Below, one piece after another: positions 1 through 7,051 of a stretch of DNA of 35,748 nucleotides. A model generated the notes under the pieces. That model was given only the letters and a program-made list of their open reading frames with translations, had not been told where the DNA came from and made no database searches. The position numbers were made by a program, and so were the translations under genes. The stretch is from a virus: the IMG/VR virus record IMGVR_UViG_3300004152_000002, positions 1 to 35,748 of that record; one strand, given 5' to 3'. Position 1 is the first letter of the stretch. Each line of letters begins with the position of its first letter.

Positions 1-74
1 CGATCGCTCAGGACGAGAAGACGTCCAAGGCGGCGGTCGAACGGATCGCGCTCGAAATCGAACAGCGACTCTAG
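1..74 (+). CDS. C-terminal end of an unknown protein (partial)
   Basis: The window opens inside a reading frame that closes with TAG at 72-74. The visible 23 residues are charged and helical, ending in ALEIEQRL. Too little remains to name a function. The next gene starts 9 bases downstream, so it probably belongs to the same operon as the holin-like gene. Its start lies outside the window. Confidence 0.55.
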   Translation, partial: IAQDEKTSKAAVERIALEIEQRL

Positions 75-83
75 GCCGGCGCG

Positions 84-332
84 ATGGAGTTCGTCCGCAA
101 CCTCGCGCATAAGTTCCTCGAGATGACCCACGGGAGGACGACCGCGTTCTTCGTTCTGTTTTTTATCGCGGGGAACGTCCTCCAGTGGATCGGGAAAATG
201 ACCCCGACCTATGTCTATTTCATGGGCACGCTCGGGGGGCTCGTTCTTTTGCACTCCGTCAAGGAAGATGTGTTGGTGGGGAAGGACCCTCCTCCTCCGC
301 CAGGAGGTCCCGATGTTGACGTTACGAAGTAA
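84..332 (+). CDS. small membrane protein, holin-like
   Basis: An 82-residue protein with two hydrophobic segments, at about residues 19-37 (AFFVLFFIAGNVL) and 41-57 (YVYFMGTLGGLVLL), joined by a very short turn, then a charged and proline-rich tail (PPPPPGG). Size, two membrane helices and position directly before a membrane-anchored coiled-coil protein fit a phage holin, which would permeabilise the inner membrane at lysis. No endolysin is visible in the window, so holin is an inference from shape and context; a small membrane protein of other function is possible. It overlaps the next gene by 20 bases, which suggests coupled translation. Confidence 0.55.
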   Translation: MEFVRNLAHKFLEMTHGRTTAFFVLFFIAGNVLQWIGKMTPTYVYFMGTLGGLVLLHSVKEDVLVGKDPPPPPGGPDVDVTK

Positions 333-927
333 GATCGAAATCATCGCGGGGATCCTGGCGATCGTCGCGTTGGCCGTTGTCGCGAGCTCCTATGTGTCCT
401 CGAAAAGGGACGCGGAGAAATTGAAGGCGGCGATCGCTATACAAGAAAAAGTGATAGGGGATGCGAGCGCGCGAGAAACGGCGCGCGATGCGACGTTGAA
501 GACGGCGATCGATTCAATCGAGGAGCTCAAGAAACGGACCCAGACCCCGGCGCAAGTCATTCGCGCATTGCCTTCCGTCCTGCCCCTCCCGGTTCCCATC
601 ACGATTTCCACGCCGGCGCCGGCGAAACCGGGCGAGCCTCCGATCGACCTGAGCTCGCTCCCGGCGACTCTTCCGGCCGCGGACATAAAACCCCTGTTCG
701 ACTTCGCGGCGAATTGCCAGGAATGCCAAAAGAAGCTCGAGGCGGCGGCCGCCGATCATGCGGACGATCAGACGAAGATGGGGGCATTGACGAAGGAACG
801 AGACGAGTTGCGGACGGCCGCGAAGGGCGGAACCGTCTGGACGCGAATCAAGAAAAGGGCGAAGACGTTCGCGGTCGACGCGGCGATCGTGGGCGGTATC
901 GCCGCGGTCGCTGTTCTAAAGAAATGA
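313..927 (+). CDS. membrane-anchored coiled-coil protein, spanin-like (Rz-type)
   Basis: 204 residues starting at ATG 313, preceded by a full AGGAGG at 302-307; upstream in-frame starts lack such a site. An N-terminal membrane helix (about residues 7-27) is followed by a long charged coiled coil, a proline-rich stretch (about 85-125), a Cys pair (CQEC), a second coiled segment, and a hydrophobic C-terminal end (AAIVGGIAAVAVL). An N-terminal anchor plus periplasmic coiled coil next to a holin-like gene is the plan of inner-membrane spanins. Against this, the protein is longer than lambda Rz, has a second hydrophobic end, and no embedded o-spanin was recognised. It could instead be a structural or superinfection membrane protein. 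Confidence 0.45.
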   Translation: MLTLRSKIEIIAGILAIVALAVVASSYVSSKRDAEKLKAAIAIQEKVIGDASARETARDATLKTAIDSIEELKKRTQTPAQVIRALPSVLPLPVPITISTPAPAKPGEPPIDLSSLPATLPAADIKPLFDFAANCQECQKKLEAAAADHADDQTKMGALTKERDELRTAAKGGTVWTRIKKRAKTFAVDAAIVGGIAAVAVLKK

Positions 928-1091
928 GGCGGTGGATATCCTGTCTAAATTGTCTAAAATTCCTCTGGACAGTCCTTCCTCGTGCTGCTACTCTCTGGGT
1001 CGTTCGGCTTGCGTCCTATAACAGATACGGCGATTACTTAACATAACCGTATATTGGTAATAAACGGCGCGGCCGGACCGAAAGGGAAAAG
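928..1091 (+). promoter_or_regulatory. intergenic control region with tandem TGTCTAAA repeats
   Basis: A 164-base gap that is more AT-rich than its surroundings. Two tandem 9-bp units, TGTCTAAAT and TGTCTAAAA (942-950 and 951-959), are followed by GGACAG at about 968, forming a loose CTGTC...GACAG inverted pair. Nearer the next gene lies an AT-rich stretch (about 1034-1063) with TTACTT and TAATAA spaced 18 bases apart, which could be a weak -35/-10 pair. It lies just upstream of an HTH gene, so operator plus promoter is the natural reading. No clear terminator follows the upstream gene. Confidence 0.4.
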
Positions 1092-1310
1092 ATGCCGGCC
1101 GGCAAACGAAGCAAGTCGTCCCTCTCCCGTCGCCTGCAAACGTTTCGGATCAAAAAGCGAAGCCTGACCTACAGGGGACTCGCCCTATTAATTGGGATCA
1201 GCGCGGAAACGGTCCGTCGCGCTGAGTTCGGCTTTCCACTCACCGCCCGTATCTCCGCCAAAATCGAAACTTTCCTGGCCGACGTGGAAGGGGCTCGCCG
1301 TGTTGCGTAG
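1092..1310 (+). CDS. small helix-turn-helix DNA-binding protein
   Basis: 72 residues with a basic N terminus and a Cro/XRE-like helix-turn-helix at about residues 26-65: the segment LTYRGLALLIGISAETVRR has the usual Ala/Gly turn pattern (LALLIGIS) and a recognition helix (AETVRRAE). Small size, a basic face and a position at the start of a control region suggest a Cro- or excisionase-like regulator. An AAGGGAAAAG stretch before the ATG is a modest ribosome site. The last 123 bases are also covered by an antisense gene (1188-1493, minus). Confidence 0.6.
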   Translation: MPAGKRSKSSLSRRLQTFRIKKRSLTYRGLALLIGISAETVRRAEFGFPLTARISAKIETFLADVEGARRVA

Positions 1311-1493
1311 TTCCTCTTTGTTTTCCAAAAACCAGCGGGCCAGGGCCGCCTCGACGAGCGCGTCGATCATCTGTTCGATCGTCCCGCGCATTTCCTTTCT
1401 CAGGTTCGCGGCGAGGTTCAAGCGTGAGAGTTCATACGCGCCGATCGTTCCAGTCGACGAATTGAGCAAAAGGGTCCTTAGGGGAATGCCCAT
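1188..1493 (-). CDS. unknown helical protein on the minus strand
   Basis: 101 residues. The start is supported by a minus-strand GGAGG six bases before the ATG (complement of 1500-1504). The N-terminal two thirds look like a genuine protein: a short head, then a long amphipathic helical run (about residues 24-63, including MRGTIEQMIDALVEAALARWF). The C-terminal 40 residues are antisense to the HTH gene and look less protein-like. One of only two convincing minus-strand genes in the window; lying between two HTH genes, it may be a lysogeny-side regulator, although no HTH fold is recognised. It is divergent from the gene at 1618. Confidence 0.55.
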   Translation of the reverse strand: MGIPLRTLLLNSSTGTIGAYELSRLNLAANLRKEMRGTIEQMIDALVEAALARWFLENKEELRNTASPFHVGQESFDFGGDTGGEWKAELSATDRFRADPN

Positions 1494-1589
1494 TGTTAGC
1501 CTCCGTGGAGGGGACTTCCATGATGAGAATCGCGTGCAGGTGAGAGAAATCCAATGGAACGAGGGACGGGAAAACGCGCGGGACTTTCG

Positions 1590-1604
1590 TAACGGTACAC
1601 GTTA
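1590..1604. promoter_or_regulatory. inverted repeat, candidate operator
   Basis: TAACG-GTACA-CGTTA: perfect 5-bp arms around a 5-base centre, ending directly before the GGGGAGGG ribosome site of the HTH gene at 1618 and inside the 124-base divergent gap between the minus-strand gene and that gene. Position and symmetry suit a repressor operator controlling one or both divergent genes. A second short palindrome, CCTCC-GT-GGAGG at 1500-1511, covers the ribosome site of the minus-strand gene. Confidence 0.45.
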
Positions 1605-1617
1605 GGGGAGGGCTGGC

Positions 1618-1833
1618 GTGGCGAGGAAATCGGACGATGGGCGATGGGATTCCAAGTTCGCGCAATTCGTCCAGGCCTACGGCGTCGAGAAACTGGCGGC
1701 GCGCACGGGAGTGCGGCCGATGTCCGTGTATCACTGGATTTCGGGCAGGACCGGGCCGCGGAGGGAAACGGCGAAAATCATTGTAAAAATCGCCGGCCGC
1801 GGAAAGCTATCGATGGAGGAAATCTATCGGTGA
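1618..1833 (+). CDS. helix-turn-helix regulator (Cro/XRE-like)
   Basis: 71 residues from GTG 1618, preceded by GGGGAGGG. Residues 18-55 form a helix-turn-helix: VEKLAARTGVRPMSVYHWISG is the typical 'LA..tGv....vy.WisG.r.P' pattern of Cro/YdaS-like phage repressors, followed by PRRETAKIIVKIA as the closing helix. It probably binds the adjacent inverted repeat. Divergent from the minus-strand gene at 1188-1493 and followed at 12 bases by the next early gene, so it stands at the head of an early transcript. Confidence 0.75.
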   Translation: MARKSDDGRWDSKFAQFVQAYGVEKLAARTGVRPMSVYHWISGRTGPRRETAKIIVKIAGRGKLSMEEIYR

Positions 1834-1844
1834 AAGGGGAAAGC

Positions 1845-2192
1845 ATGGAACAGGAAAAAGAACAAGTCAGTCTCTCGAATCTTTGCGGGGGCGCCGTCGA
1901 GGAGGTGTTCCAACGCGAATTCGGTGTCGTCCTATCGAACATCGCGGACGTCAACACGAACCCCGAACAGAAGCGGAAGATCACCCTCGAATTCACGATC
2001 GTGCCGTTTGAGGACCGCAGCGGCGGACAAGTGACGTTCGCTTGCAAGTCCAAAACGGCCGCGGTCCAGGAAGTCAAAGGGACGGTGTTTTTCCAGAGGA
2101 CCGGGGCGACGTTCACGGCGTATGCCAACGATCCCCGACAGGCGCGCCTCTTCGATCCGAAGATGGCCGCGGCGAACGACAAAACGATGTAA
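1845..2192 (+). CDS. phage 'replication terminator protein' family member
   Basis: 115 residues. The beginning, VSLSNLCGGAVEEVFQREF, followed by NIADVNTNPEQKRKITLEF, has the signature order of small phage proteins annotated as replication terminator proteins in phages of low-GC Gram-positives: a 'L..L.GGA..E....E...VL.NI.D.NT.P...RKITL.....P' block, then beta strands. The family name is inherited and its function is unproven. ATG 1845 has GGGGAAAG upstream; an in-frame GTG at 1830 is an alternative start. Neighbours are a regulator and another conserved early protein. Confidence 0.65.
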   Translation: MEQEKEQVSLSNLCGGAVEEVFQREFGVVLSNIADVNTNPEQKRKITLEFTIVPFEDRSGGQVTFACKSKTAAVQEVKGTVFFQRTGATFTAYANDPRQARLFDPKMAAANDKTM

Positions 2193-2243
2193 ACGGGCCC
2201 GGTTTCACAGTTTCACAAAATCTTGAAAGTGGAGGGCGAGGCG

Positions 2244-2987
2244 ATGTTGAAAGAATTCGTCGATAGGATTCTGACGTTGGCGGTCCCCAATTTTCACACG
2301 GCCGGGGCGCTCGAGTATGCCGACAAAGAATTGAAGTTGATCTATCCGCCGATGCCGAAGGCGGTCGAATGCACTACGCTCCAGGGGCTCGTCGATCTCT
2401 ATGACGGGCAACTGGACGACGCCAAAAAAACCGATCTGCTCGCGCACATCACGTCCCCTACGGGGGTTGAGTTGATTTCGCGGGAATCGGATGCCTTCGG
2501 GCGCCGGCGAACGTGGGCCGCGGCGGAGTATCCCGGTTGCAAGTCCTTTCCGTTCGGATCCTGGCTCGATCCGGAATCCTTCATCATCGCGGCGCAACAG
2601 CATTTCCAGAGGGTCAAGATCGAGAACGACGATGGCTCGATGATGAAGGATCTCGACTATGTCCTGCAAAACGCCTCCAAGATCACCTCGGACGCCGGCG
2701 TCGAGCACGCGGACGATGGAATCTCGCAACGCGTCGCGGTCCGATCGGGCGTGACGCTAAAGACGACCGACGTATTGCGGCCGATCGTGACCCTGGCGCC
2801 CTATCGCACGTTCGCGGAGATCGATCAGGTTCTCTCGACGTTCGTCTTCCGGGCGCGCGTGCAGCAAGGGACGGCGGTCGCGCTCGCCTTATTCGAGGGC
2901 GACGGCGGGCGTTGGCAGTTGGCGGCGATCGCGGCGATCGCGAAATGGCTCGCGGACAAATTGCCGGATGTGTCGGTGATCAGCTAA
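2244..2987 (+). CDS. conserved phage protein, possibly DUF2303/YfdQ-like
   Basis: 247 residues from ATG 2244, chosen because GGAGG at 2231-2235 sits eight bases ahead; an in-frame TTG at 2223 lacks one. The C-terminal third (YRTFAEIDQVLSTFVFRAR ... ALFEGDGGRWQLAAI ... WLADKL) matches my memory of a conserved phage family with a 'FRTF.EV.QP.S.FVFR' block and an 'ALFEADGG.W' block, often next to the preceding family. DUF2303 (YfdQ) is the best guess but is not certain. No catalytic motif is visible and function is unknown. No membrane segment. Confidence 0.55.
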   Translation: MLKEFVDRILTLAVPNFHTAGALEYADKELKLIYPPMPKAVECTTLQGLVDLYDGQLDDAKKTDLLAHITSPTGVELISRESDAFGRRRTWAAAEYPGCKSFPFGSWLDPESFIIAAQQHFQRVKIENDDGSMMKDLDYVLQNASKITSDAGVEHADDGISQRVAVRSGVTLKTTDVLRPIVTLAPYRTFAEIDQVLSTFVFRARVQQGTAVALALFEGDGGRWQLAAIAAIAKWLADKLPDVSVIS

Positions 2988-3006
2988 TCCGCAAAAAAGA
3001 AGTGAC

Positions 3007-4017
3007 ATGAACAAGATCCCCGGCATATTCGAGCGTCCTCGCGGGAGCGGTGTCTATGGCGCGGAGTTTCGCGACGCCAGGGGCGACCGGCATCGCGAGC
3101 TCGCGGGCACGCATTCGGCGGCGCTCGATCTGTTGCGGAGGCGAAAGCACGAAGTCAAAACGGGCGAGTACCGCCCGCGGTGTTCCTGGACGTTTCAACG
3201 GCTCGCGCGGGAGGCGATGGCAGAGAAAAGCCTCCGCGCGCGGCCGGCGACAATCAAATCGAACGAGATCCGCCTCGCAAAGCTACTACCGATGATGGGT
3301 TATTCCCGCGTCGACCGGATCACCCCACAACGGATCGAGGAGCTCCTCGGAGCGTTGAAGCGGTCCGGGCTATCCCATTCCACGGTAAACCTCTATCGAT
3401 CTCTGCTCTCGAGCATTTTCTCGCACGCGGTCAAGGTGAATCTGATCCCGGCGAACCCGATAAAGAAAGTGACGAAGTACCCCGAAAACGCCTCCCGGTT
3501 GCGCTACCTATCGAAGCAAGAGGAGGCAAAACTCCGATCGGAGTTCGTCCAGGATTCCCACGAGTGGGAGTTCGATCTGGCGCTCCATAGCGGGATGCGC
3601 CGCGGCGAGCAGTTTTTCTTGCGTTGGGCCGACGTCAACCTGGATATCGGGAAAGTTCGCGTCGACGGGAAAACGGGACCCCGAGTCGTCGTCGTGAATT
3701 CGGCGGCGCGCAAGGCGATCGAAAATCTCCGCACGATCTCAGGCGAGAAGGAATTCGTGTGTCCGGAGAACGACGGCAAGGCGGAGCGGGACTGGCGGCG
3801 TTGGTTTGAGATCGCGATCAAGAAGGCGGGGATCAAGAATTTTCACTATCACGATATCCGGCACACGTTCGCATCGCGGCTCGCGATGGCCGGCGAGAAC
3901 CTCCGCGCGATCGCCGATCTCCTCGGACACAAGTCGACGAAGATGACGGAGCGGTATGCGCACCTTTCCCCGGATCACTTGACGGCGGCGGCGGAAAAAA
4001 TGGTGGGGCCGAAATGA
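3007..4017 (+). CDS. int: tyrosine recombinase, phage integrase
   Basis: 336 residues. An N-terminal arm-binding-like region with beta strands (about 1-58), a SAM-like core-binding domain (about 62-150, ending LIPANPIKKV), and a catalytic domain from about 165. Active-site residues are visible: R198 in SGMRRGE, K222 in the beta hairpin (VDGKTG), H282 and R285 in HDIRHTF, H308 in LLGHKS, and the nucleophile Y317 in RYAHL. The set is complete, so the enzyme should be active. It would insert the phage at a host attachment site; the GTCAA repeats just downstream are candidate arm sites. It shows the phage is or was temperate. The ribosome site is weak. Confidence 0.95.
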   Translation: MNKIPGIFERPRGSGVYGAEFRDARGDRHRELAGTHSAALDLLRRRKHEVKTGEYRPRCSWTFQRLAREAMAEKSLRARPATIKSNEIRLAKLLPMMGYSRVDRITPQRIEELLGALKRSGLSHSTVNLYRSLLSSIFSHAVKVNLIPANPIKKVTKYPENASRLRYLSKQEEAKLRSEFVQDSHEWEFDLALHSGMRRGEQFFLRWADVNLDIGKVRVDGKTGPRVVVVNSAARKAIENLRTISGEKEFVCPENDGKAERDWRRWFEIAIKKAGIKNFHYHDIRHTFASRLAMAGENLRAIADLLGHKSTKMTERYAHLSPDHLTAAAEKMVGPK

Positions 4018-4119
4018 TCGAGCTCGGGACGACCGGGGCGATCGCTATGATGCGCAGCCAACGCACACAGGGGCGCCAGGACGGGGCGATCGATGCGCGG
4101 GCGAAGGGGAAGGCACACG

Positions 4120-4157
4120 GTCAACGGTCTGTTGACGATCGTCAAGGAAATTTTGAC
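4120..4157. repeat. two adjacent inverted repeats with GTCAA half-sites
   Basis: GTCAAC (4120-4125), GTTGAC (4131-4136), GTCAA (4141-4145) and TTGAC (4153-4157) give four half-sites forming two back-to-back inverted repeats with spacers of 5 and 7 bases. The second encloses an AT-rich centre. About 100 bases after the integrase stop, this suits integrase arm-type, excisionase or repressor binding sites. Confidence 0.55.
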
Positions 4158-4301
4158 TTGGAGAGCGGAGGGCGTGCGCGCGGTAAAAAGCGGTAAAGGG
4201 AAGGTGCGGCGCATGGCACGCGTAGGCACAAGTTGATTTTGGGTTTTTCGGGGGATTGCAACATGGCGGAACTAGGGACGTTAGCGACCCAAGGAAATGC
4301 C

Positions 4302-4329
4302 CCACGGTTGTATGAGAACCGTGGTTTTT
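4302..4329 (+). terminator. rho-independent terminator
   Basis: Perfect 8-bp stem CCACGGTT / AACCGTGG with a 7-base loop (GTATGAG), followed immediately by TTTTT (4325-4329). It would end plus-strand transcripts coming from the integrase and separate them from the operon beginning at 4551. The clearest intrinsic terminator in the window. Confidence 0.85.
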
Positions 4330-4550
4330 CGCGCCGTGGGCCGGTAACGGGCGGTCGTCGTCCCTTGAAAACAAAGGCGAAAAACGGTCGCCAGGGCAAA
4401 AAGCTCGATCTCTCGCGTTCGGGCATCCTGGCCGGTTCTAGGGCACTCCGCGGGGGTATAGGCCGGTCGGGAGCACGTTTGCGGAGTAAACGGGTCCAGT
4501 AATCGAACGGGAGCGATCGCGCCGGCGAACGGCGAGAAAGCAGGGTCGAA

Positions 4551-4859
4551 ATGGAAAACAAAGTCGGAATCTCCGCAGCGGATCGCGGGATGATCTGTCC
4601 CCTGTGCGGTCGATCGGCCGGCGAGCATGAGATCGCCGTGACGCCAACGGCAACCGGTCTCCAGTTGGCGGCGCTCTGTGCATTCGATGAAGCGGACGAG
4701 GCGGCGCCCGGGCGACCCACGGCGGCCGCGATTCACTACCTCGACGCGCGCACCTTCCGAAGTGGCGGTTATCTCCATGGAGAGAAGGCCGGTCTCCCAT
4801 CGGCCGCGGATCTCGACGCGGATGCGGCTGAAAAGCAAGTGGGGGACGACACAAAATGA
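4551..4859 (+). CDS. small protein with one CxxC zinc knuckle
   Basis: 102 residues. CPLCGRSAGEHE near the N terminus (Cys 16 and 19) is a half zinc ribbon, with Cys 43 the only other Cys; the rest is Ala- and Asp-rich. No family recognised. The ATG lacks a strong ribosome site (AGCAGGG upstream). Its end overlaps the next start by four bases (ATGA), so the pair is translationally coupled. It is the first gene of the long early operon. Confidence 0.6.
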   Translation: MENKVGISAADRGMICPLCGRSAGEHEIAVTPTATGLQLAALCAFDEADEAAPGRPTAAAIHYLDARTFRSGGYLHGEKAGLPSAADLDADAAEKQVGDDTK

Positions 4860-5155
4860 TCCCCCCGGTCCAATTGAACGATCGGGTCAATGAAGTCCGA
4901 TGGAGTTCGCGCTCGTGTGGAAATCCAGGATGCACGGATCCGGAGTGCGTGTGCGGTCTGTGTGCACAACCGATCGGGACGCCCGAGGAAGTCCTCGCAC
5001 AGAACGGTCACGATCCGGAATGTTTTGGTTGCCCGATGTGCAACGATCAGGTCCCGATATGCCTATTTCGCGGCGTGGGAGCGGACGTGAGGGGCGCGGC
5101 GTTCCATGCGGTTTGTTTTGAGAAGTTGCTCGTCGTCGTGGAGCCTCGCAAATGA
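4856..5155 (+). CDS. Cys-rich probable zinc-binding protein
   Basis: 99 residues with a dense Cys pattern: CGNPGCTDPECVCGLCAQPIG, later CFGCPMC, and a final HAVCF. At least nine Cys plus His could bind two zinc ions, LIM- or treble-clef-like. Similar 'C.NP.C.dp.C.C..C..PI' proteins occur in phage early regions without assigned function. Joined to both neighbours by ATGA overlaps. Confidence 0.7.
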   Translation: MIPPVQLNDRVNEVRWSSRSCGNPGCTDPECVCGLCAQPIGTPEEVLAQNGHDPECFGCPMCNDQVPICLFRGVGADVRGAAFHAVCFEKLLVVVEPRK

Positions 5156-6315
5156 TCCAGATGCTATGCGCGCACGCCGGCGAGCTCCCCCTCGCGGATG
5201 AATCCGTGCAATGCGTCGTCACGTCCCCGCCTTATTGGGGACTGAGGAACTATGCGGGGAATCAGGAGCTCGTCTGGGATGCGGCGCCCGAGTGCGTTCA
5301 CGAGTGGATCGAACATCGGCCCGTCGGGGGAGGCAAACGGGGTGGGAAGACGCGATGGGCGCATGGAGGGCGAGGTCTCAGCGGACATGAATCCATTCTC
5401 ACAAATAACTGCGGGAAATGCGGCGCCTGGCGTGGGGCCTTCGGTCTGGAGCCCAGTGTTTTGCTCTATGTCGATCACTCGATCCAGATCCTCCGCGAGT
5501 TGCGGCGTGTCCTCCGTTCCGACGGCGTGCTTTTCTGGAATGTTGGCGATAGTTACGCGAGCGGGAAAGGGACGTGCTTTAACCCCGGAGGCGGATTCAA
5601 TTCTCTGGGCGGTCACGATCGCAAAAAAACCGGCGGCGCCTATCCCTTGAACCGCGGGAACGTGACGTCACTCCGGGCAGACGGGCTCAAACCGAAGGAC
5701 CTATGTCTGATTCCGGCGCGTGTGGCGCTCGCGGCGCAAGCGGACGGCTGGCACCTCCGGAGCATGATTGTATGGTCAAAATCGAACCCCATGCCGGAAA
5801 GCACGGACGATCGCCCGACGACTTCCCACGAGTATGTGATCATGCTCACGAAATCCGCGCGCTATTTCTGGGATGCGAAAGCATCGCGCGAGCGCGGAAC
5901 CTCGGGTCCATCCGATCTCCGCAAAATGCAGGAATCACTCCCCCGAATCGGCGGCAAAACGAAAGACTTGATCGCGCCTCTCGACAAGGCAAGCGCGGCG
6001 ACGAACATCGGCCAGAAGCGGAGTGTCGGCGAGGCGGGATGGAGACGGATGCGAACCGTCTGGGAAATCGCGACGACACCCTATCGCGGCGCGCATTTCG
6101 CGACGTTTCCGCCGGAGCTCCCCACGCGTTGCATTTTGGCGGCGACTCGGATCGGCGACGTCGTCCTCGATCCTTTCGCGGGCACAGGGACGACCGGGCG
6201 CGTCGCGATCGCCTTGCGCCGGCGTGTGATCCTGTGCGATCTCGCCTATTCCCAGGCCTATAAAGATCTCGCGGAGGACCGGACGAGCGGCGTCCAGTTG
6301 GAGGCGTTCGCGTGA
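5152..6315 (+). CDS. site-specific DNA methyltransferase, beta class (N6-adenine or N4-cytosine)
   Basis: 387 residues. The catalytic motif TSPPYWG is at residues 24-30 and the SAM-binding motif DPFAGTGTT at about 340-348, in the order (catalytic first, FxGxG last) that defines beta-class amino-methyltransferases. A CGKCGAW segment (about residue 95) is typical of phage members; the middle section should hold the target-recognition region. TSPPY fits both adenine and cytosine-N4 enzymes, so the base is undecided. No restriction enzyme is adjacent, which points to an orphan enzyme protecting phage DNA from host restriction or marking it. Confidence 0.9.
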   Translation: MIQMLCAHAGELPLADESVQCVVTSPPYWGLRNYAGNQELVWDAAPECVHEWIEHRPVGGGKRGGKTRWAHGGRGLSGHESILTNNCGKCGAWRGAFGLEPSVLLYVDHSIQILRELRRVLRSDGVLFWNVGDSYASGKGTCFNPGGGFNSLGGHDRKKTGGAYPLNRGNVTSLRADGLKPKDLCLIPARVALAAQADGWHLRSMIVWSKSNPMPESTDDRPTTSHEYVIMLTKSARYFWDAKASRERGTSGPSDLRKMQESLPRIGGKTKDLIAPLDKASAATNIGQKRSVGEAGWRRMRTVWEIATTPYRGAHFATFPPELPTRCILAATRIGDVVLDPFAGTGTTGRVAIALRRRVILCDLAYSQAYKDLAEDRTSGVQLEAFA

Positions 6316-6602
6316 GCACAAAAATGTGGGTGGACGGTTTTCAGTGTGATGGGGAATGCGGCGCGGAGGTGCATATCTCGACGCGGAGTTCGTCCCGTCG
6401 GCTCACGCGCGAAACCCTGGAGTCTCTCGGATGGATCGTGATCTCCGCACAAGAAGCATATTGCCCGGAGTGTCATGCGACGGCCGAGAAGATCGCGGAA
6501 GTGACGGCCAAAAACAAGGAATCGATATCCCGTCGAAAGAAGATCGGCGGCCCAGGGGACGGCGGCGTTTCAAAGGTAGGGGGACGCCGTCGATCCTCGT
6601 GA
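6312..6602 (+). CDS. small zinc-ribbon-like protein
   Basis: 96 residues from GTG 6312, overlapping the methyltransferase stop (GTGA). FQCDGECGAEV and, 40 residues on, YCPECHA give two Cys pairs that probably bind one zinc; between them is LESLGWIVIS, a strand-helix segment common in short phage zinc proteins. The C terminus is basic and Gly-rich (KIGGPGDGGVSKVGGRRR), so it may contact nucleic acid. Function unknown. Confidence 0.7.
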   Translation: MSTKMWVDGFQCDGECGAEVHISTRSSSRRLTRETLESLGWIVISAQEAYCPECHATAEKIAEVTAKNKESISRRKKIGGPGDGGVSKVGGRRRSS

Positions 6603-6790
6603 ACGAAGTCGCCCGGGAACGTTCGGAACCCCCGGTCGATATGGCGGGGGTCGCTGACTATGAAGGGCCGGCGATCTCCGCCATGCGAAAAAGATTCCGG
6701 CGCGGGATTCTCACACCCCCTCGCGGCGGATGGCCGGGGATCCGTGAACGAATGGGAAACGGTCCCGAGGTCCCCGGTGATTGTCAGTGA
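6599..6790 (+). CDS. small hypothetical protein
   Basis: 63 residues from GTG 6599, which overlaps the previous stop as GTGA and fills an otherwise empty 190-base gap in a tightly packed operon. The sequence is basic and proline/glycine-rich (RKRFRRGILTPPRGGWPGI); no family recognised. A GGGGGA about 15 bases upstream is a poor ribosome site, so expression would depend on coupling. The same frame is open further upstream, but that part is a shadow of the preceding gene. The gap could be non-coding. Confidence 0.4.
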   Translation: MNEVARERSEPPVDMAGVADYEGPAISAMRKRFRRGILTPPRGGWPGIRERMGNGPEVPGDCQ

Positions 6791-6799
6791 GGCGGCGCC

Positions 6800-7051
6800 A
6801 TGCCGGAAAAAATCAGCGACGACTCCGAGTCGATCTTGAACGATTTCCTCGGAACCCTTTGCGCGGGATGCGGCGCGAAGAAACTCGCCCGGATGTCGCA
6901 TTGTCGAAAATGTTACTGGACACTGCCGTTAGCGATGCGGAGCGCGCTATGGAAGCGGTTCGGGTCGGGTTACGAGGAGGCGTTCCGGGCGGCGACGAAG
7001 TTCCTTCTCGATGAGAGGAAAAAGAAAGATGATTCGCGACTTCCTTTCTAA
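6800..7051 (+). CDS. small zinc-ribbon protein of a common phage family
   Basis: 83 residues. LCAGCGAKKLARMSHCRKCYW forms a CxxC...CxxC ribbon, followed by LPLAMRSALWKRFGSGYEEAF, a conserved amphipathic segment. This 'C.gCg..k..~m.hCr.Cy..LP..~R.aL~.rfG.GYe.A' layout is familiar from many phage early operons but has no known role. GAGGCGG stands just ahead of the start. Confidence 0.75.
   Translation: MPEKISDDSESILNDFLGTLCAGCGAKKLARMSHCRKCYWTLPLAMRSALWKRFGSGYEEAFRAATKFLLDERKKKDDSRLPF

Larger units (their letters stand above)
4018..4550. other. non-coding region after integrase
   Basis: 533 bases with no convincing gene. Contents from left to right: inverted GTCAA repeats (4120-4157), two direct GCGGTAAA copies near 4179-4195, a T-rich patch at 4233-4250, a strong hairpin terminator (4302-4329), then GC-rich sequence leading to the next operon. 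Two small open frames cross it (4014-4196, and 4233/4263-4502) but are very basic and low in complexity, and the second is pierced by the terminator. The region could hold attP and the promoter for the operon from 4551; neither can be fixed without host flanks. Confidence 0.6.

Noticed and set aside
211-312. Upstream extension of the spanin-like gene
   Set aside because: This part is a frame shadow of the holin-like gene; AGGAGG at 302-307 fixes the start at 313.
1432-1734. 100-codon minus-strand frame in the divergent control region
   Set aside because: It crosses the operator-like repeat and the HTH gene start, and lacks the ribosome site that supports the 1188-1493 gene.
4014-4196. 60-codon frame overlapping the integrase stop as ATGA
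   Set aside because: The overlap is attractive but the sequence is low-complexity and contains the GTCAA repeats; better read as regulatory DNA.
4233-4502. 89-codon plus-strand frame (or 79 codons from ATG 4263)
   Set aside because: It would be read straight through the strong terminator at 4302-4329 and is very basic and low in complexity.
4142-4838. Overlapping minus-strand open frames in and after the non-coding region
   Set aside because: Arg/Pro/Ser-rich, no start signals, and part overlaps the plus-strand gene at 4551 that fits the operon.
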